A DNA stretch of 51,571 nucleotides from a virus. The stretch covers positions 1 through 51,571 of IMG/VR virus record IMGVR_UViG_3300031951_000236; one strand, written 5' to 3'. The position numbers and the translations under genes are program-made. Positions within the stretch are counted from its first letter, which is position 1. Each line of letters starts with the position of its first letter. Under the pieces are notes generated by a model, which saw nothing but the letters and a program-made list of their open reading frames with translations, was not told the DNA's origin and made no database searches. Below are positions 28,213 to 35,564 of the stretch, piece after piece.

Positions 28213-28411
28213 AGTAAATACCTCCTTTTACATTTTTATGATTTACACAAACATTACCACGAGGAATAACTACATGGCACTTGAAACAATGCATAGTCAC
28301 TTGATTAGTGATTATACCTAATTCAATGTCTAGTGTTTCTGAAGTAGTAGCCTCAGATAGTGGTACCCAACCAGCACCATTTTCATCTATACGAAAGATT
28401 TCAATACTCAT
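28205..28411 (-). CDS. Zinc-binding-like protein (68 aa)
   Basis: MSIEIFRIDENGAGWVPLSE then HCFKCHVVIPRGNVCVNHKN: CxxC and a C-x2-H pair form a probable zinc knuckle. The ATG follows the upstream stop by three bases with GGGAG upstream. Function unknown. Confidence 0.63.
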   Translation of the reverse strand: MSIEIFRIDENGAGWVPLSEATTSETLDIELGIITNQVTMHCFKCHVVIPRGNVCVNHKNVKGGIYFD

Positions 28412-28416
28412 TATTA

Positions 28417-28611
28417 CTACTCCCAACTTCTAGTAGTAGCATACACCTTGCGATTGCTAGGTGTGTAGTTAGGTAGATAGGTAAGTGTTACCTCATCTAT
28501 TACTTGCTTTTCAGCAACTAAGTCGAGGAAACTATTTGCGTATTCCTCAGAAGGTACTAGTAGAGTAGTGGAACTATTACCACCATTTGTTTTATAGTTT
28601 AGTGAAAACAT
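28417..28611 (-). CDS. Hypothetical protein (64 aa)
   Basis: MFSLNYKTNGGNSSTTLLVP then SEEYANSFLDLVAEKQVIDE and VTLTYLPNYTPSNRKVYATT. AGAAAGG precedes the ATG, and a hairpin TTGAGAA-AGG-TTCTCAA lies in the leader (28631-28647 region). First gene of the leftward operon; function unknown. Confidence 0.64.
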   Translation of the reverse strand: MFSLNYKTNGGNSSTTLLVPSEEYANSFLDLVAEKQVIDEVTLTYLPNYTPSNRKVYATTRSWE

Positions 28612-28647
28612 TTTGTTTTCCTTTCTTTTGTTGAGAACCTTTCTCAA

Positions 28648-28816
28648 CCTTTCAATGACTAAAGTCTAACATAGACCACTGACATTTTGAGGGGTATAAA
28701 TAGGGCAATTCGGACATTGTGAGGTACATCACATGTGACCTACACCACATCGGGACGTGAAATTCGGACATATTGGACATGTGACCAACACCACATGCGA
28801 CACGCCGTGTTAGGAC
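28648..28816. promoter_or_regulatory. Regulatory region between divergent operons
   Basis: No gene is seen. It carries ACACCACAT near 28741 and 28791, TTCGGACAT near 28706 and 28761, a TACATCACATGTGA dyad, a CGGGACGTG box and a CGACACGCCGTGT dyad near 28797. The motifs recur in other intergenic regions of the leftward operons. This looks like a dense regulator-binding region. Confidence 0.5.
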
Positions 28817-28845
28817 TTGACTTTTTGAGATTTTTATGTTAGGAT
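28817..28845 (+). promoter_or_regulatory. Promoter of leader RNA twin 2
   Basis: TTGACT (28817-28822), 17-bp spacer, TAGGAT (28840-28845). It shares -35, spacer and downstream sequence with the promoter at 27918-27946. Confidence 0.8.
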
Positions 28846-28874
28846 ACTCCTATAACAATTAAATAAAGGACAAA

Positions 28875-28942
28875 TTGGCTAATGAGCCTAAGCAAATAAA
28901 TGTGAGATAAATCACAGTGAGCCTTAGCAAATAAGTAGCCAA
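28875..28942 (+). ncRNA. Leader RNA with duplicated TGAGCC..GCAAATAA motif (twin 2)
   Basis: TTGGCTA (28875-28881) pairs with TAGCCAA (28936-28942). Inside, TGTGA (28901-28905) pairs with TCACA (28912-28916). Between the helices lie two 17-nt copies, TGAGCCTAAGCAAATAA (28883-28899) and TGAGCCTTAGCAAATAA (28918-28934). The structure therefore has two-fold symmetry. It precedes the Cys-rich microprotein operon at 28999. Confidence 0.65.
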
Positions 28943-28998
28943 AATGTCAGACCCCCCTGCTAGACTAAGGGCATAGAAAAAAGAAAGGTAGGTCTAAA

Positions 28999-29196
28999 AT
29001 GACTACACTAAATAAAAACGAAATAATTGAATACCTAGTAGAAAATAACTACTGTGTAACAGATAAAATCTGCGTATTCTGCTCATCTCTTACAGACGGG
29101 TGGAACGCTATCTGCTACTCATGCCGAGATTACAAGGGTATGATGAGATTACCTGAAGCCGTAGAATACTACGGAATAGATGTTCTACCTAACTAA
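28999..29196 (+). CDS. Zinc-ribbon-like protein (65 aa)
   Basis: MTTLNKNEIIEYLVENNYCV then DKICVFCSSLTDGWNAICYSC: two CxxC pairs about 16 residues apart, a small zinc ribbon. GAAAGG lies upstream of the ATG. First gene of a rightward chain of small proteins. Function unknown. Confidence 0.66.
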   Translation: MTTLNKNEIIEYLVENNYCVTDKICVFCSSLTDGWNAICYSCRDYKGMMRLPEAVEYYGIDVLPN

Positions 29197-29210
29197 GAAA
29201 GGATAAATAA

Positions 29211-29321
29211 ATGATAAACGCAATAACTAGAATTGAATGTCAAGAGTGTAACGGACATGGCGTTATCTTTTGGGGTAACGATACTGATTATGATGTTGAG
29301 CCTTGTGAGTGTGTGTTATGA
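29211..29321 (+). CDS. Cys-rich microprotein (36 aa)
   Basis: MINAITRIECQECNGHGVIF then EPCECVL: a DnaJ-like CxxCxGxG half and a CxC pair. AGAAAGGA lies nine bases upstream. Its TGA overlaps the start of the next gene. Confidence 0.58.
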   Translation: MINAITRIECQECNGHGVIFWGNDTDYDVEPCECVL

Positions 29322-29443
29322 CATACTCACATGAACAACAACTAAGGTTAGCATGGATAACTAAATACGGAAGCCCAGCAGGGTATCACAAAGCAACACA
29401 ACAAGAGAAAGAGGAATTGCTAAATGAAAATGATTATAACTAG
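29318..29443 (+). CDS. Hypothetical protein (41 aa)
   Basis: MTYSHEQQLRLAWITKYGSP then AGYHKATQQEKEELLNENDY. Start overlaps the preceding TGA (ATGA) and its 3' end overlaps the next gene by 20 bases. Charged helical protein, function unknown. Confidence 0.55.
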   Translation: MTYSHEQQLRLAWITKYGSPAGYHKATQQEKEELLNENDYN

Positions 29444-29609
29444 TATGAATGGTAAGACTATGAACATGGACTTGCCTACAAAAGAAAATGTTTATTACTT
29501 TATTGACATGTATAAGAAATCACTAAAGAAAAATCAACGAGTAAAAATTACTTGCGATTTACTTGGTATTGACGGATACATACAGGGCACCCTTCCCCTT
29601 CACAATTAG
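29424..29609 (+). CDS. Hypothetical protein (61 aa)
   Basis: MKMIITSMNGKTMNMDLPTK then ENVYYFIDMYKKSLKKNQRV and a short beta end. It overlaps the previous gene by 20 bases in another frame. A terminator-like hairpin follows. Function unknown. Confidence 0.58.
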   Translation: MKMIITSMNGKTMNMDLPTKENVYYFIDMYKKSLKKNQRVKITCDLLGIDGYIQGTLPLHN

Positions 29610-29611
29610 AA

Positions 29612-29658
29612 AAACAAAGGTGGCACGGGTCTCTTCCCCGATCCGTGTTACTTTTATT
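29612..29658 (+). terminator. Terminator after the microprotein operon
   Basis: A stem made of AAAG.TGGCACGG and CCGTGTTA.CTTT with two G-T pairs and one bulge, followed by a T-rich run. Confidence 0.6.
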
Positions 29659-29762
29659 TTTTATTTTATTATTATGTGCTCACTATTATTTTTTGTTTTA
29701 TTTTTTTATTTCTTGCATCATACATCTCAGCAAAAAATTCAGATTTTTGGTATAATGAAATC

Positions 29763-29939
29763 ATGAGCAATTATCCACTTCCAAAAGATCCGTATGTAGC
29801 ACAATACTTGGAATTTCTAAAAGAAAGAAATATTGATCGTGCAAGCAAATGTCAATTTTGCAATAATCCAAGTGCGGGAATAAATTCAGACGGGTACTTA
29901 ATAATTTTTGTATGTAAGGATCACTACAAAGATGAGTAA
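29763..29939 (+). CDS. Zinc-knuckle protein (58 aa)
   Basis: MSNYPLPKDPYVAQYLEFLK then KCQFCNNPSAGINSDGYLII and CKDHYKDE: CxxC plus a distal C-x2-H. TATAAT (29751-29756) is exactly six bases before the ATG, so it is probably leaderless. Function unknown. Confidence 0.66.
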   Translation: MSNYPLPKDPYVAQYLEFLKERNIDRASKCQFCNNPSAGINSDGYLIIFVCKDHYKDE

Positions 29940-30090
29940 GTGCATACATATATACAAAGATATGAAAGAAGATGTATGTTCATTATGTGGCGGGTATACA
30001 CATGAAACTAATTGGCCTTATCAACATGAACTACATAGAGAATGGATAGCATCAGGTAAAGCCGAACTACAAGGATGGACATCAATATGA
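29932..30090 (+). CDS. Zinc-ribbon-like protein (52 aa)
   Basis: MSKCIHIYKDMKEDVCSLCG then QHELHREWIASGKAELQGWT. C and CxxC suggest a metal site near the N-terminus. The ATG overlaps the preceding gene's stop; its TGA overlaps the next start. Function unknown. Confidence 0.6.
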   Translation: MSKCIHIYKDMKEDVCSLCGGYTHETNWPYQHELHREWIASGKAELQGWTSI

Positions 30091-30233
30091 CAGAATCACA
30101 AAAAATTTCAGAAACTGACAATATGGGACGAGAAAAGTTTTGGGAAGATATTGGCAGACCAGAAAACGATGGTTTGGCATTAAAACTTTTTAAAGAACAG
30201 TGTTGCGATGATTGTTCTTGTGAAAAGAATTAA
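30087..30233 (+). CDS. Cys-rich C-terminal protein (48 aa)
   Basis: MTESQKISETDNMGREKFWE then LFKEQCCDDCSCEKN: a cluster of four cysteines at the C-terminus. The start overlaps the previous TGA. It is convergent with the next leftward gene by four bases. Function unknown. Confidence 0.57.
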   Translation: MTESQKISETDNMGREKFWEDIGRPENDGLALKLFKEQCCDDCSCEKN

Positions 30234-30433
30234 TCTTCTATTAACTCCCACATACGGATATCAGTAATACCCATACGAATCTTTTCAGATTCTTCTGGTG
30301 TTTCTGCATCTACTATAAGTTCTGCTTTAGTGAAATCAACCTGACCAAGTGATTCATAAATATCTCGTTCTGTATTTCGAGTATATTCTGCTTCAACGTT
30401 GGAAGGAATTGCACGGTATCTAAATTTAGGCAA
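30230..30433 (-). CDS. Hypothetical protein (67 aa)
   Basis: MPKFRYRAIPSNVEAEYTRN then DAETPEESEKIRMGITDIRM. Small basic-to-acidic protein; start overlaps the stop of the next leftward gene by eight bases. Function unknown. Confidence 0.62.
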   Translation of the reverse strand: MPKFRYRAIPSNVEAEYTRNTERDIYESLGQVDFTKAELIVDAETPEESEKIRMGITDIRMWELIED

Positions 30434-30611
30434 GTAAACCCTCCTCCTTCATTCTAGTATAAAGATTAGACATCATATGAGAAAGACTCTGCTGGCTTTG
30501 CTGTATCTGCATGTCAATTTGATCAGAAGGCATACCATTGGCTTCACATATTTCACGATTATCTCTATTAATGCTATCTAGCATAAAATCAACAATCTCT
30601 TCTTTGTTCAT
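30426..30611 (-). CDS. Hypothetical helical protein (61 aa)
   Basis: MNKEEIVDFMLDSINRDNRE then QQSQQSLSHMMSNLYTRMKE. Gln/Met-rich helical protein. In the same leftward chain as the DHH-like gene. Function unknown. Confidence 0.6.
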   Translation of the reverse strand: MNKEEIVDFMLDSINRDNREICEANGMPSDQIDMQIQQSQQSLSHMMSNLYTRMKEEGLLA

Positions 30612-30614
30612 ATT

Positions 30615-30815
30615 TCACCACTTTCCTATTGGACATTTTGCACTTTTTAAGGTTGTCTTAAGTTTCATAAAACAGCCACACTTCTTACATTTTACCATAG
30701 TTCTGCTAAACCATTCACAGGTATTGCATATTTCTAGGCGGGACTCAATTAAATCTCTATCACTTCTTGGCTGAGAAGGATCAAACAGATCAGTAAATTT
30801 AACATCATCGCTCAC
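30615..30815 (-). CDS. Zinc-ribbon protein, paralogue A (66 aa)
   Basis: From GTG at 30815, which overlaps the stop of the DHH-like gene as GTGA. RLEICNTCEWF...MVKCKKCGCFM..K...AKCPIGKW has the C-x2-C, C-x2-C-x-C pattern of DUF6171-like zinc ribbons. It is paralogous to the protein at 37840-38079, which has the same CKKCGCFM core and the same final GKW. Function unknown. Confidence 0.7.
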   Translation of the reverse strand: MSDDVKFTDLFDPSQPRSDRDLIESRLEICNTCEWFSRTMVKCKKCGCFMKLKTTLKSAKCPIGKW

Positions 30816-31579
30816 CAATCCATTTTATCATAATACGTAACAGAATACTCTCCTCCAAACACTTCAGCATATGAGAAAATATCACACATATATTTCTTCA
30901 TAGTGGTCAAACCAACTTTATCGGTTTGGTATTTATATCCCCTATTGAGAATATCGTGAGATAACCCCTCTTGGACAAATGCCTCATTAAGGGTTTGTAT
31001 ATACCGCTCCTTGCCATATCTTTTGGACGAAAATGATTGGTTTGGATACTTGATTCGTATACCGTCGTCAATTTGTCTGGCATACTCGGTTTCATAAATA
31101 ACATACTCAACTGCAGGACATATCATCCTATCAGACCATGTTCGCATGTTATCGCTGTAATTATCCATATTGCGTAGGGTAGAGTCAGCGTAGGCCATGC
31201 GTATCATCTCTGTCGCCGATGTTTGAATTCCTGTTGCAAAAGCAATTAAATAAGCGGTTGCGAATGGAAACTTGTCGCTGTACTTAGTTATGCCGAAATG
31301 AATATTGGGGTTAAAACTTTTCGACGACATATTATCATTTGCCAAACGCATATGATTGCCAATCGAAACATAATCTGGGTGATTCATATCGCAATCAACG
31401 AACAAACAATCCCTGGGACTTACACCTTCCGAAAGACAAAGAATATTTTTGTCATATGTGCCTACGACCTTAGATCCGTTATAGCGATTTAGTAACTGCG
31501 CCGAAACGAAACCATCCATATCTGGGGATATTATCAAATTTGTAGAGTACTCCAATGTGCGTAGTATCTCAGTTTTCAT
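30812..31579 (-). CDS. DHH-phosphoesterase-like protein
   Basis: 255 residues. The N-terminal LIISPDMDGFVSAQLLNRYN has an Asp-rich D-x-DG pattern like DHH-family nucleases and RecJ-like proteins, followed by CLFVDCDMNHPDYVSIGNHM, which has the position of the DHH-type Asp/His residues. A central MRTWSDRMICPAVEYVIYET and a C-terminal half of unknown fold follow. I call it a DHH-like hydrolase at low certainty. The ATG lies near a divergent promoter region. Confidence 0.5.
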   Translation of the reverse strand: MKTEILRTLEYSTNLIISPDMDGFVSAQLLNRYNGSKVVGTYDKNILCLSEGVSPRDCLFVDCDMNHPDYVSIGNHMRLANDNMSSKSFNPNIHFGITKYSDKFPFATAYLIAFATGIQTSATEMIRMAYADSTLRNMDNYSDNMRTWSDRMICPAVEYVIYETEYARQIDDGIRIKYPNQSFSSKRYGKERYIQTLNEAFVQEGLSHDILNRGYKYQTDKVGLTTMKKYMCDIFSYAEVFGGEYSVTYYDKMDW

Positions 31580-31612
31580 TTTTATAAAATTCCCCTTATA
31601 ATATGTTTTATC

Positions 31613-31867
31613 ATGTCAATTGAATCCTGGGCAGCGCTAATTGTTTCAATATGTACCATTGTAGCATTTGCTGCAGGAAGTATCAAGTGGATGGTAAAAC
31701 ATTATTTAGAAGAATTAAAACCAAATTCTGGATCTTCTATGAAAGATCAAATTACACGTTTAGAACAAACATCAAAAATTGCTGAAGAGGACAGAAAAGA
31801 ACTTCACAGAAAGATAGATAAGATGTTTGATGTTTTGCTAGATCATATCTCTAAAACCACTAAGTAA
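31613..31867 (+). CDS. Membrane protein with coiled coil (holin-like candidate)
   Basis: 84 residues: MSIESWAALIVSICTIVAFA (one membrane segment), then KHYLEELKPNSGSSMKDQIT and a charged helix. The SIESWAALIV.....KHYLEELKPN..SSMKDQI pattern resembles small actinophage membrane proteins that sit near the lysis or tail genes. It could be a holin, but there is only one membrane segment and no endolysin next to it. TATAAT lies ten bases upstream of the ATG. Confidence 0.6.
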   Translation: MSIESWAALIVSICTIVAFAAGSIKWMVKHYLEELKPNSGSSMKDQITRLEQTSKIAEEDRKELHRKIDKMFDVLLDHISKTTK

Positions 31868-31894
31868 TATATATAATATATAAGAGTTTATCTT

Positions 31895-32023
31895 TTAGGG
31901 AAAGCCCCCCCTCCCCCCATAGATTTTTATTACATCTATTGGTGGAAGTAAGATTGCATCTCTCAGTGCAAAGCCCCCTACAAACCCTGTAATCACTATA
32001 CCATATAGAATTTTATAATGCAA
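31895..32023 (-). CDS. Small membrane protein (42 aa), TTG start
   Basis: MHYKILYGIVITGFVGGFAL then LLPPIDVIKIYGGRGGFP: a basic start, one hydrophobic segment and a Gly-rich C-terminus. A TTG start at 32023 is assumed; a longer upstream frame looks unlike protein. The region before the tail genes holds nothing else I can support. Confidence 0.45.
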   Translation of the reverse strand: MHYKILYGIVITGFVGGFALRDAILLPPIDVIKIYGGRGGFP

Positions 32024-32150
32024 ACACTTACAATACCAAATGTCCGTTTTATACCTATATGATATACTTTTAATTGCTTGCCCCTTTGGTCTGTCTCTCA
32101 TACCCACCGACCTTGGGGCAAGTCTATATTCATGGTATAATCTTTCTATT

Positions 32151-32549
32151 ATGGTAAATTCTTGCGGTCCTGAAATATTTGGTGCAGATCCAGCATCGCT
32201 TCAATGGAGAGTTGTACGTGGAGATACCGCAACATTAAAAATTGAATTTTTTGAAAATGACGAAGTTACATATTACAATACTGATGGATGGACCTATAAA
32301 GCAACAGCATATGACCAATCTGGAGATGTATTAGACGCACTAGAATGTAGCGCATCAGAAGGTTATGTCACAGTTACCGCTCTTCCATCAGTAACAGAAA
32401 ACTGGGGTACAAAATATACCTCAACAGTTGCAGAATTACCATTTGATTTACAGATTATAATTCCAGATGATATAAACGATATTACTTGGACTCCAGTAAT
32501 AGGTACTATTTATGTACTTGGAGATGTTTCTCCTGGAGGAAGTTTGTAA
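32151..32549 (+). CDS. LtfC-like tail protein (132 aa)
   Basis: MVNSCGPEIFGADPASLQWR and VVRGDTATLKIEFFENDEVT: the xRGDT motif followed by a beta-sandwich marks the LtfC-like domain that occurs in long tail fibres and baseplates of actinophages. Two similar proteins are at 34147 and 44338. TATAAT lies nine bases before the ATG, which is chosen because the upstream frame lacks coding character. Confidence 0.7.
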   Translation: MVNSCGPEIFGADPASLQWRVVRGDTATLKIEFFENDEVTYYNTDGWTYKATAYDQSGDVLDALECSASEGYVTVTALPSVTENWGTKYTSTVAELPFDLQIIIPDDINDITWTPVIGTIYVLGDVSPGGSL

Positions 32550-32632
32550 TGGCGGTAGTTAAGGTAACTGACAAAAAAGACAATGTTCCTTCAATAATAA
32601 AAATAAATGGAAAAACCTACAAGGTTAAATAA
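32549..32632 (+). CDS. Small basic protein (27 aa)
   Basis: MAVVKVTDKKDNVPSIIKIN then GKTYKVK. Its ATG overlaps the preceding TAA (TAATG). A tiny beta hairpin protein; role unknown. It is supported only by the overlap and position. Confidence 0.5.
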   Translation: MAVVKVTDKKDNVPSIIKINGKTYKVK

Positions 32633-32641
32633 GGAGTAATT

Positions 32642-32923
32642 ATGGACCACGGATTAACAGTTTTATCAAACACTACACCTACAAGACTTACTCCAAATGG
32701 TAAGCATTCTGGAATCGACATTACATTACAAAATGTAAATTCTACTGGTTATATTTATATTGGTGGATCCGACACAGTTTCATCAACAAACTACGGATTT
32801 AGAATTATGCCAAATCATTCTTTATCGATTGAACTAAACGGTAATGATGCAATATATGCAGTCGCATCTTCTAATGGTATGTCACTTGCAGTTCTAAAAG
32901 CAAGACTGGAGTCTGGTTCGTAA
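32642..32923 (+). CDS. Tail-region protein (93 aa)
   Basis: MDHGLTVLSNTTPTRLTPNG, GIDITLQNVNSTGYIYIGGS and SIELNGNDAIYAVASSNGMS, an all-beta protein of the kind found between tail fibre genes. AAGGAG precedes the ATG. Function unknown. Confidence 0.66.
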   Translation: MDHGLTVLSNTTPTRLTPNGKHSGIDITLQNVNSTGYIYIGGSDTVSSTNYGFRIMPNHSLSIELNGNDAIYAVASSNGMSLAVLKARLESGS

Positions 32924-33390
32924 TGGCACGTTTTACACATCCTAATATTGGTTCACTTGATGTATCTCCAATTGATGATGGTCTAGTAACTTCTACAATT
33001 CATTCATATTCACCAGTATGGTCTGGAACTGGATTAACTTTTACTGGAACTCCAGCAACAGGATCTTATATTAAGATTGGAAATTTAGTAACTGTTCAAA
33101 TAGATGTTTTATTTACTACCGTTACTAATTTTGGAACTGGACAGTATTCTTTAACAATCCCATTTGCATCAAAGTATCACACAGATGTTTATGGTGGATC
33201 AATTCATAATTCAAATAACGGTGCAACAGATCACTATAGCATTAAAGGGCATCTTGCACCATCAAGCACCACTATGACAGTTTGGAATTTAAAGTCTAGT
33301 TCTTTAGATGAGCCATTTGATCATAATTCTCCTTTTGTATTAGATCAGGCAGATAAATTTCACATGTCTTTCTCGTATATCTGTGAATAA
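32923..33390 (+). CDS. Tail fibre-like protein (155 aa)
   Basis: MARFTHPNIGSLDVSPIDDG, GNLVTVQIDVLFTTVTNFGT and a beta-rich head. It starts in TAATG with the previous stop. The pattern resembles phage fibre head domains; ligand unknown. Confidence 0.66.
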   Translation: MARFTHPNIGSLDVSPIDDGLVTSTIHSYSPVWSGTGLTFTGTPATGSYIKIGNLVTVQIDVLFTTVTNFGTGQYSLTIPFASKYHTDVYGGSIHNSNNGATDHYSIKGHLAPSSTTMTVWNLKSSSLDEPFDHNSPFVLDQADKFHMSFSYICE

Positions 33391-33398
33391 TACTGTGA

Positions 33399-33404
33399 GA
33401 TAAT
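33399..33404 (+). promoter_or_regulatory. -10 box of the collagen-like gene
   Basis: GATAAT sits exactly six bases before the ATG at 33411, the leaderless arrangement again. Confidence 0.5.
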
Positions 33405-33410
33405 GTCACC

Positions 33411-34130
33411 ATGGCTGTTTCTAAATCAATGGACTTCCCTGGTGCAAAAAAATCAAGTTATGCTGCACAAGTTGTAGAAACTCAAAATACCAATACAGAT
33501 GTTTTAGTTAATTATGTACCAGTTCCTGGCCCGATGGGGCCACAAGGACCACAAGGTGTACCTGGACCCCAGGGGCCAGCAGGAAAAGACGGCAGTCAGG
33601 GTCCTAGAGGTGAAAAAGGAGTACCTGGAAGAGATGGCACAAGTTCTTTATCATCTTCTGGCCAACAGTCTGGATGGGCTGCATACTTTAATAAAGATAA
33701 AAAAGAAATAAGGTTAGGTGTAAATCAAGGTGATGATGGCTGGGTAAGTGTTTGGGTGGATTCTGAAGGAATAAATACTAACGAGAAATATTTACCAGAG
33801 GGATCGGTAAGTCTCTGGAATCCTCATACTAGACAGTTTAGTTTTAAACGACTAAAAGAGGGAGCGCAGGTTTTTATAACATATAATTTTGAACTTACTA
33901 CATATTCTAACAATACAGAGGTTTGGATTAGGACACTTTTCCCTAAATCTACCACCGAAATTTCTCAATTTGTTGCTTCTTTAAAATATCAGTATGTTTA
34001 TAATATTTATGTTACACAGCACTTTTTTATTGAAAATGGTGCAATGTTGGAGGGCGGGGCTATTCCTCAAATAAGAGCAGACTATGACTCTTCTGTTTTG
34101 ATGAATTCTATATACGTCAGCGTGGTATAA
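33411..34130 (+). CDS. Collagen-like tail fibre
   Basis: 239 residues. Residues 40-80 are Gly-X-Y repeats (GPMGPQGPQGVPGPQGPAGK, then GSQGPRGEKGVPGRDG), forming a triple helix. N-terminal 36 residues are an attachment domain and the C-terminal 150 residues a beta-rich head. Collagen-like fibres are common phage adhesins. Its Gly-Pro repeats could be substrates of the prolyl-hydroxylase-like oxygenases at 38081-39246. It opens the tail-fibre region. Confidence 0.85.
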   Translation: MAVSKSMDFPGAKKSSYAAQVVETQNTNTDVLVNYVPVPGPMGPQGPQGVPGPQGPAGKDGSQGPRGEKGVPGRDGTSSLSSSGQQSGWAAYFNKDKKEIRLGVNQGDDGWVSVWVDSEGINTNEKYLPEGSVSLWNPHTRQFSFKRLKEGAQVFITYNFELTTYSNNTEVWIRTLFPKSTTEISQFVASLKYQYVYNIYVTQHFFIENGAMLEGGAIPQIRADYDSSVLMNSIYVSVV

Positions 34131-34146
34131 TTAAGGAGGAGGAATT

Positions 34147-34500
34147 ATGGCATTTCCAGGAACACTAGATATAAACTATTACCGTGGAGACTCACACGAA
34201 TTTAATGTGTACCCAAAAAGAAGTAATGGCACTGTTTTTTCGTTAAACGGATATACAGCAGAATTTACAATTGCAGAAACAAGGGGTACTGTTGAAACTG
34301 GAGAAGGATTAGCGATAGTCTCTGATGATTATACTCACATCAAGTGCGTAATACCATCTGGACTAGGTTCAACTTTAGATCCATTAAAAACATATGTTTA
34401 TGATATTGAAATAAGAAAAACTGATACACCTTATAATAAGGTTTATACTTTGCTTACTGGAAATATTAATGTTACCGATGAAGTAACTATAAATCCATAA
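34147..34500 (+). CDS. LtfC-like tail protein (117 aa)
   Basis: MAFPGTLDINYYRGDSHEFN, then a beta-sandwich (VFSLNGYTAEFTIAETRGTV) ending NINVTDEVTINP. RGDS replaces RGDT in this copy. A strong AGGAGG lies before the ATG. Similar to 32151 and 44338. Confidence 0.72.
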   Translation: MAFPGTLDINYYRGDSHEFNVYPKRSNGTVFSLNGYTAEFTIAETRGTVETGEGLAIVSDDYTHIKCVIPSGLGSTLDPLKTYVYDIEIRKTDTPYNKVYTLLTGNINVTDEVTINP

Positions 34501-34507
34501 ATATAAA

Positions 34508-35107
34508 ATGCCAACATTTGATGAAGTAATATTAGGAACTGAAGATGTGGATGTACTTGGTCCTCCATCAGAAATTAGCGTAGATGTTGATTTTGGTCCA
34601 GATGGAGAAAGAGGAAGCAAAATCTTTATTGGTGCAGGAAGTCCAAATACAACAGTACCAAACCCAATAAGTGAAGACCCTCTTGTTTATGATCTTTATA
34701 TTAATACAAGCACACAAGATCCAGAAAACTATTTGGCAGTTTATCAATATGTAAAATCTCCTACAGAAACATGGGAAAAAAGATTTAAGTTAGTTCCAAA
34801 TACCCTCATAAAAAATTATGAAGACGAACAATTTGATAGTGGACAGTTAACTTTAAATATACCACTAGTTGATATAGTCTCTTCATCTTCAGTCGAGGAT
34901 TATGTTTCTTCACAATTTAATGTGCAATGCACAGTTGTTGGAGGAAATTATCCAATATCGCAGGTCATCAGTATATCTTCCATAGTAGAGCAGCCAGGAG
35001 GTATATTTGTGTTACCAATATCGATAAAGGCTATAGAATTTGACGGTTCTACCTGGCAAAATGTAGACGGTCAAAGAACAATTCATTTATCTATTAATGT
35101 GGTATAA
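34508..35107 (+). CDS. Tail-region protein (199 aa)
   Basis: MPTFDEVILGTEDVDVLGPP then DVDFGPDGERGSKIFIGAGS, a small tail-associated domain, followed by a beta-rich remainder. It sits between two tail proteins. Function unknown. Confidence 0.68.
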   Translation: MPTFDEVILGTEDVDVLGPPSEISVDVDFGPDGERGSKIFIGAGSPNTTVPNPISEDPLVYDLYINTSTQDPENYLAVYQYVKSPTETWEKRFKLVPNTLIKNYEDEQFDSGQLTLNIPLVDIVSSSSVEDYVSSQFNVQCTVVGGNYPISQVISISSIVEQPGGIFVLPISIKAIEFDGSTWQNVDGQRTIHLSINVV

Positions 35108-35126
35108 TCTAAAGTGGTGATCCCAC

Positions 35127-35564
35127 ATGGCTGCTAAAAATATAGATGGTACAAATGACGGTTCTGGTATTTATAACACAAAGATACCTGGATACGAAGA
35201 TGCTGCTGATATTCAGGATGCTTTAAGGCTTTATCACTATGGATCATCTACAATTCCAGAAACTACAGAACAGATTGCAGAAGATTCAATAGCAGGATAT
35301 CTAAAGGTAGTAGAGTCTGACATACAAACACTTTTTGATTTAGGATACGGTGCAGCATATCAGCCAGAAGCACCAACAGGCGTTACTAATGGATATATTT
35401 GGGTAGATTCCAATTCATCAGCGTTGCCACTAGGATCTTCCTTTTTTCAAGAAGAGGCTCCAATATCAGAAATAACAGTTGGAACCCTATGGGTAGATTC
35501 AGATTCATCTCCATTAAAACTTTATGTCTATGATGGAAGTATTTGGAGAGAGATTGGTGCGTAA
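35127..35564 (+). CDS. Tail-region protein (145 aa)
   Basis: MAAKNIDGTNDGSGIYNTKI, AADIQDALRLYHYGSSTIPE and two repeated GxxWVDSxSSxLxL units (GYIWVDSNSSALPL and GTLWVDSDSSPLKL), which resemble repeat tail-fibre domains. Likely structural. Confidence 0.68.
   Translation: MAAKNIDGTNDGSGIYNTKIPGYEDAADIQDALRLYHYGSSTIPETTEQIAEDSIAGYLKVVESDIQTLFDLGYGAAYQPEAPTGVTNGYIWVDSNSSALPLGSSFFQEEAPISEITVGTLWVDSDSSPLKLYVYDGSIWREIGA

Noticed and set aside
32040-32150. Longer start of the LtfC-like protein
   Set aside because: Codons upstream of 32151 are unlike the rest of the protein, and TATAAT at 32136-32141 would lie inside the coding sequence.
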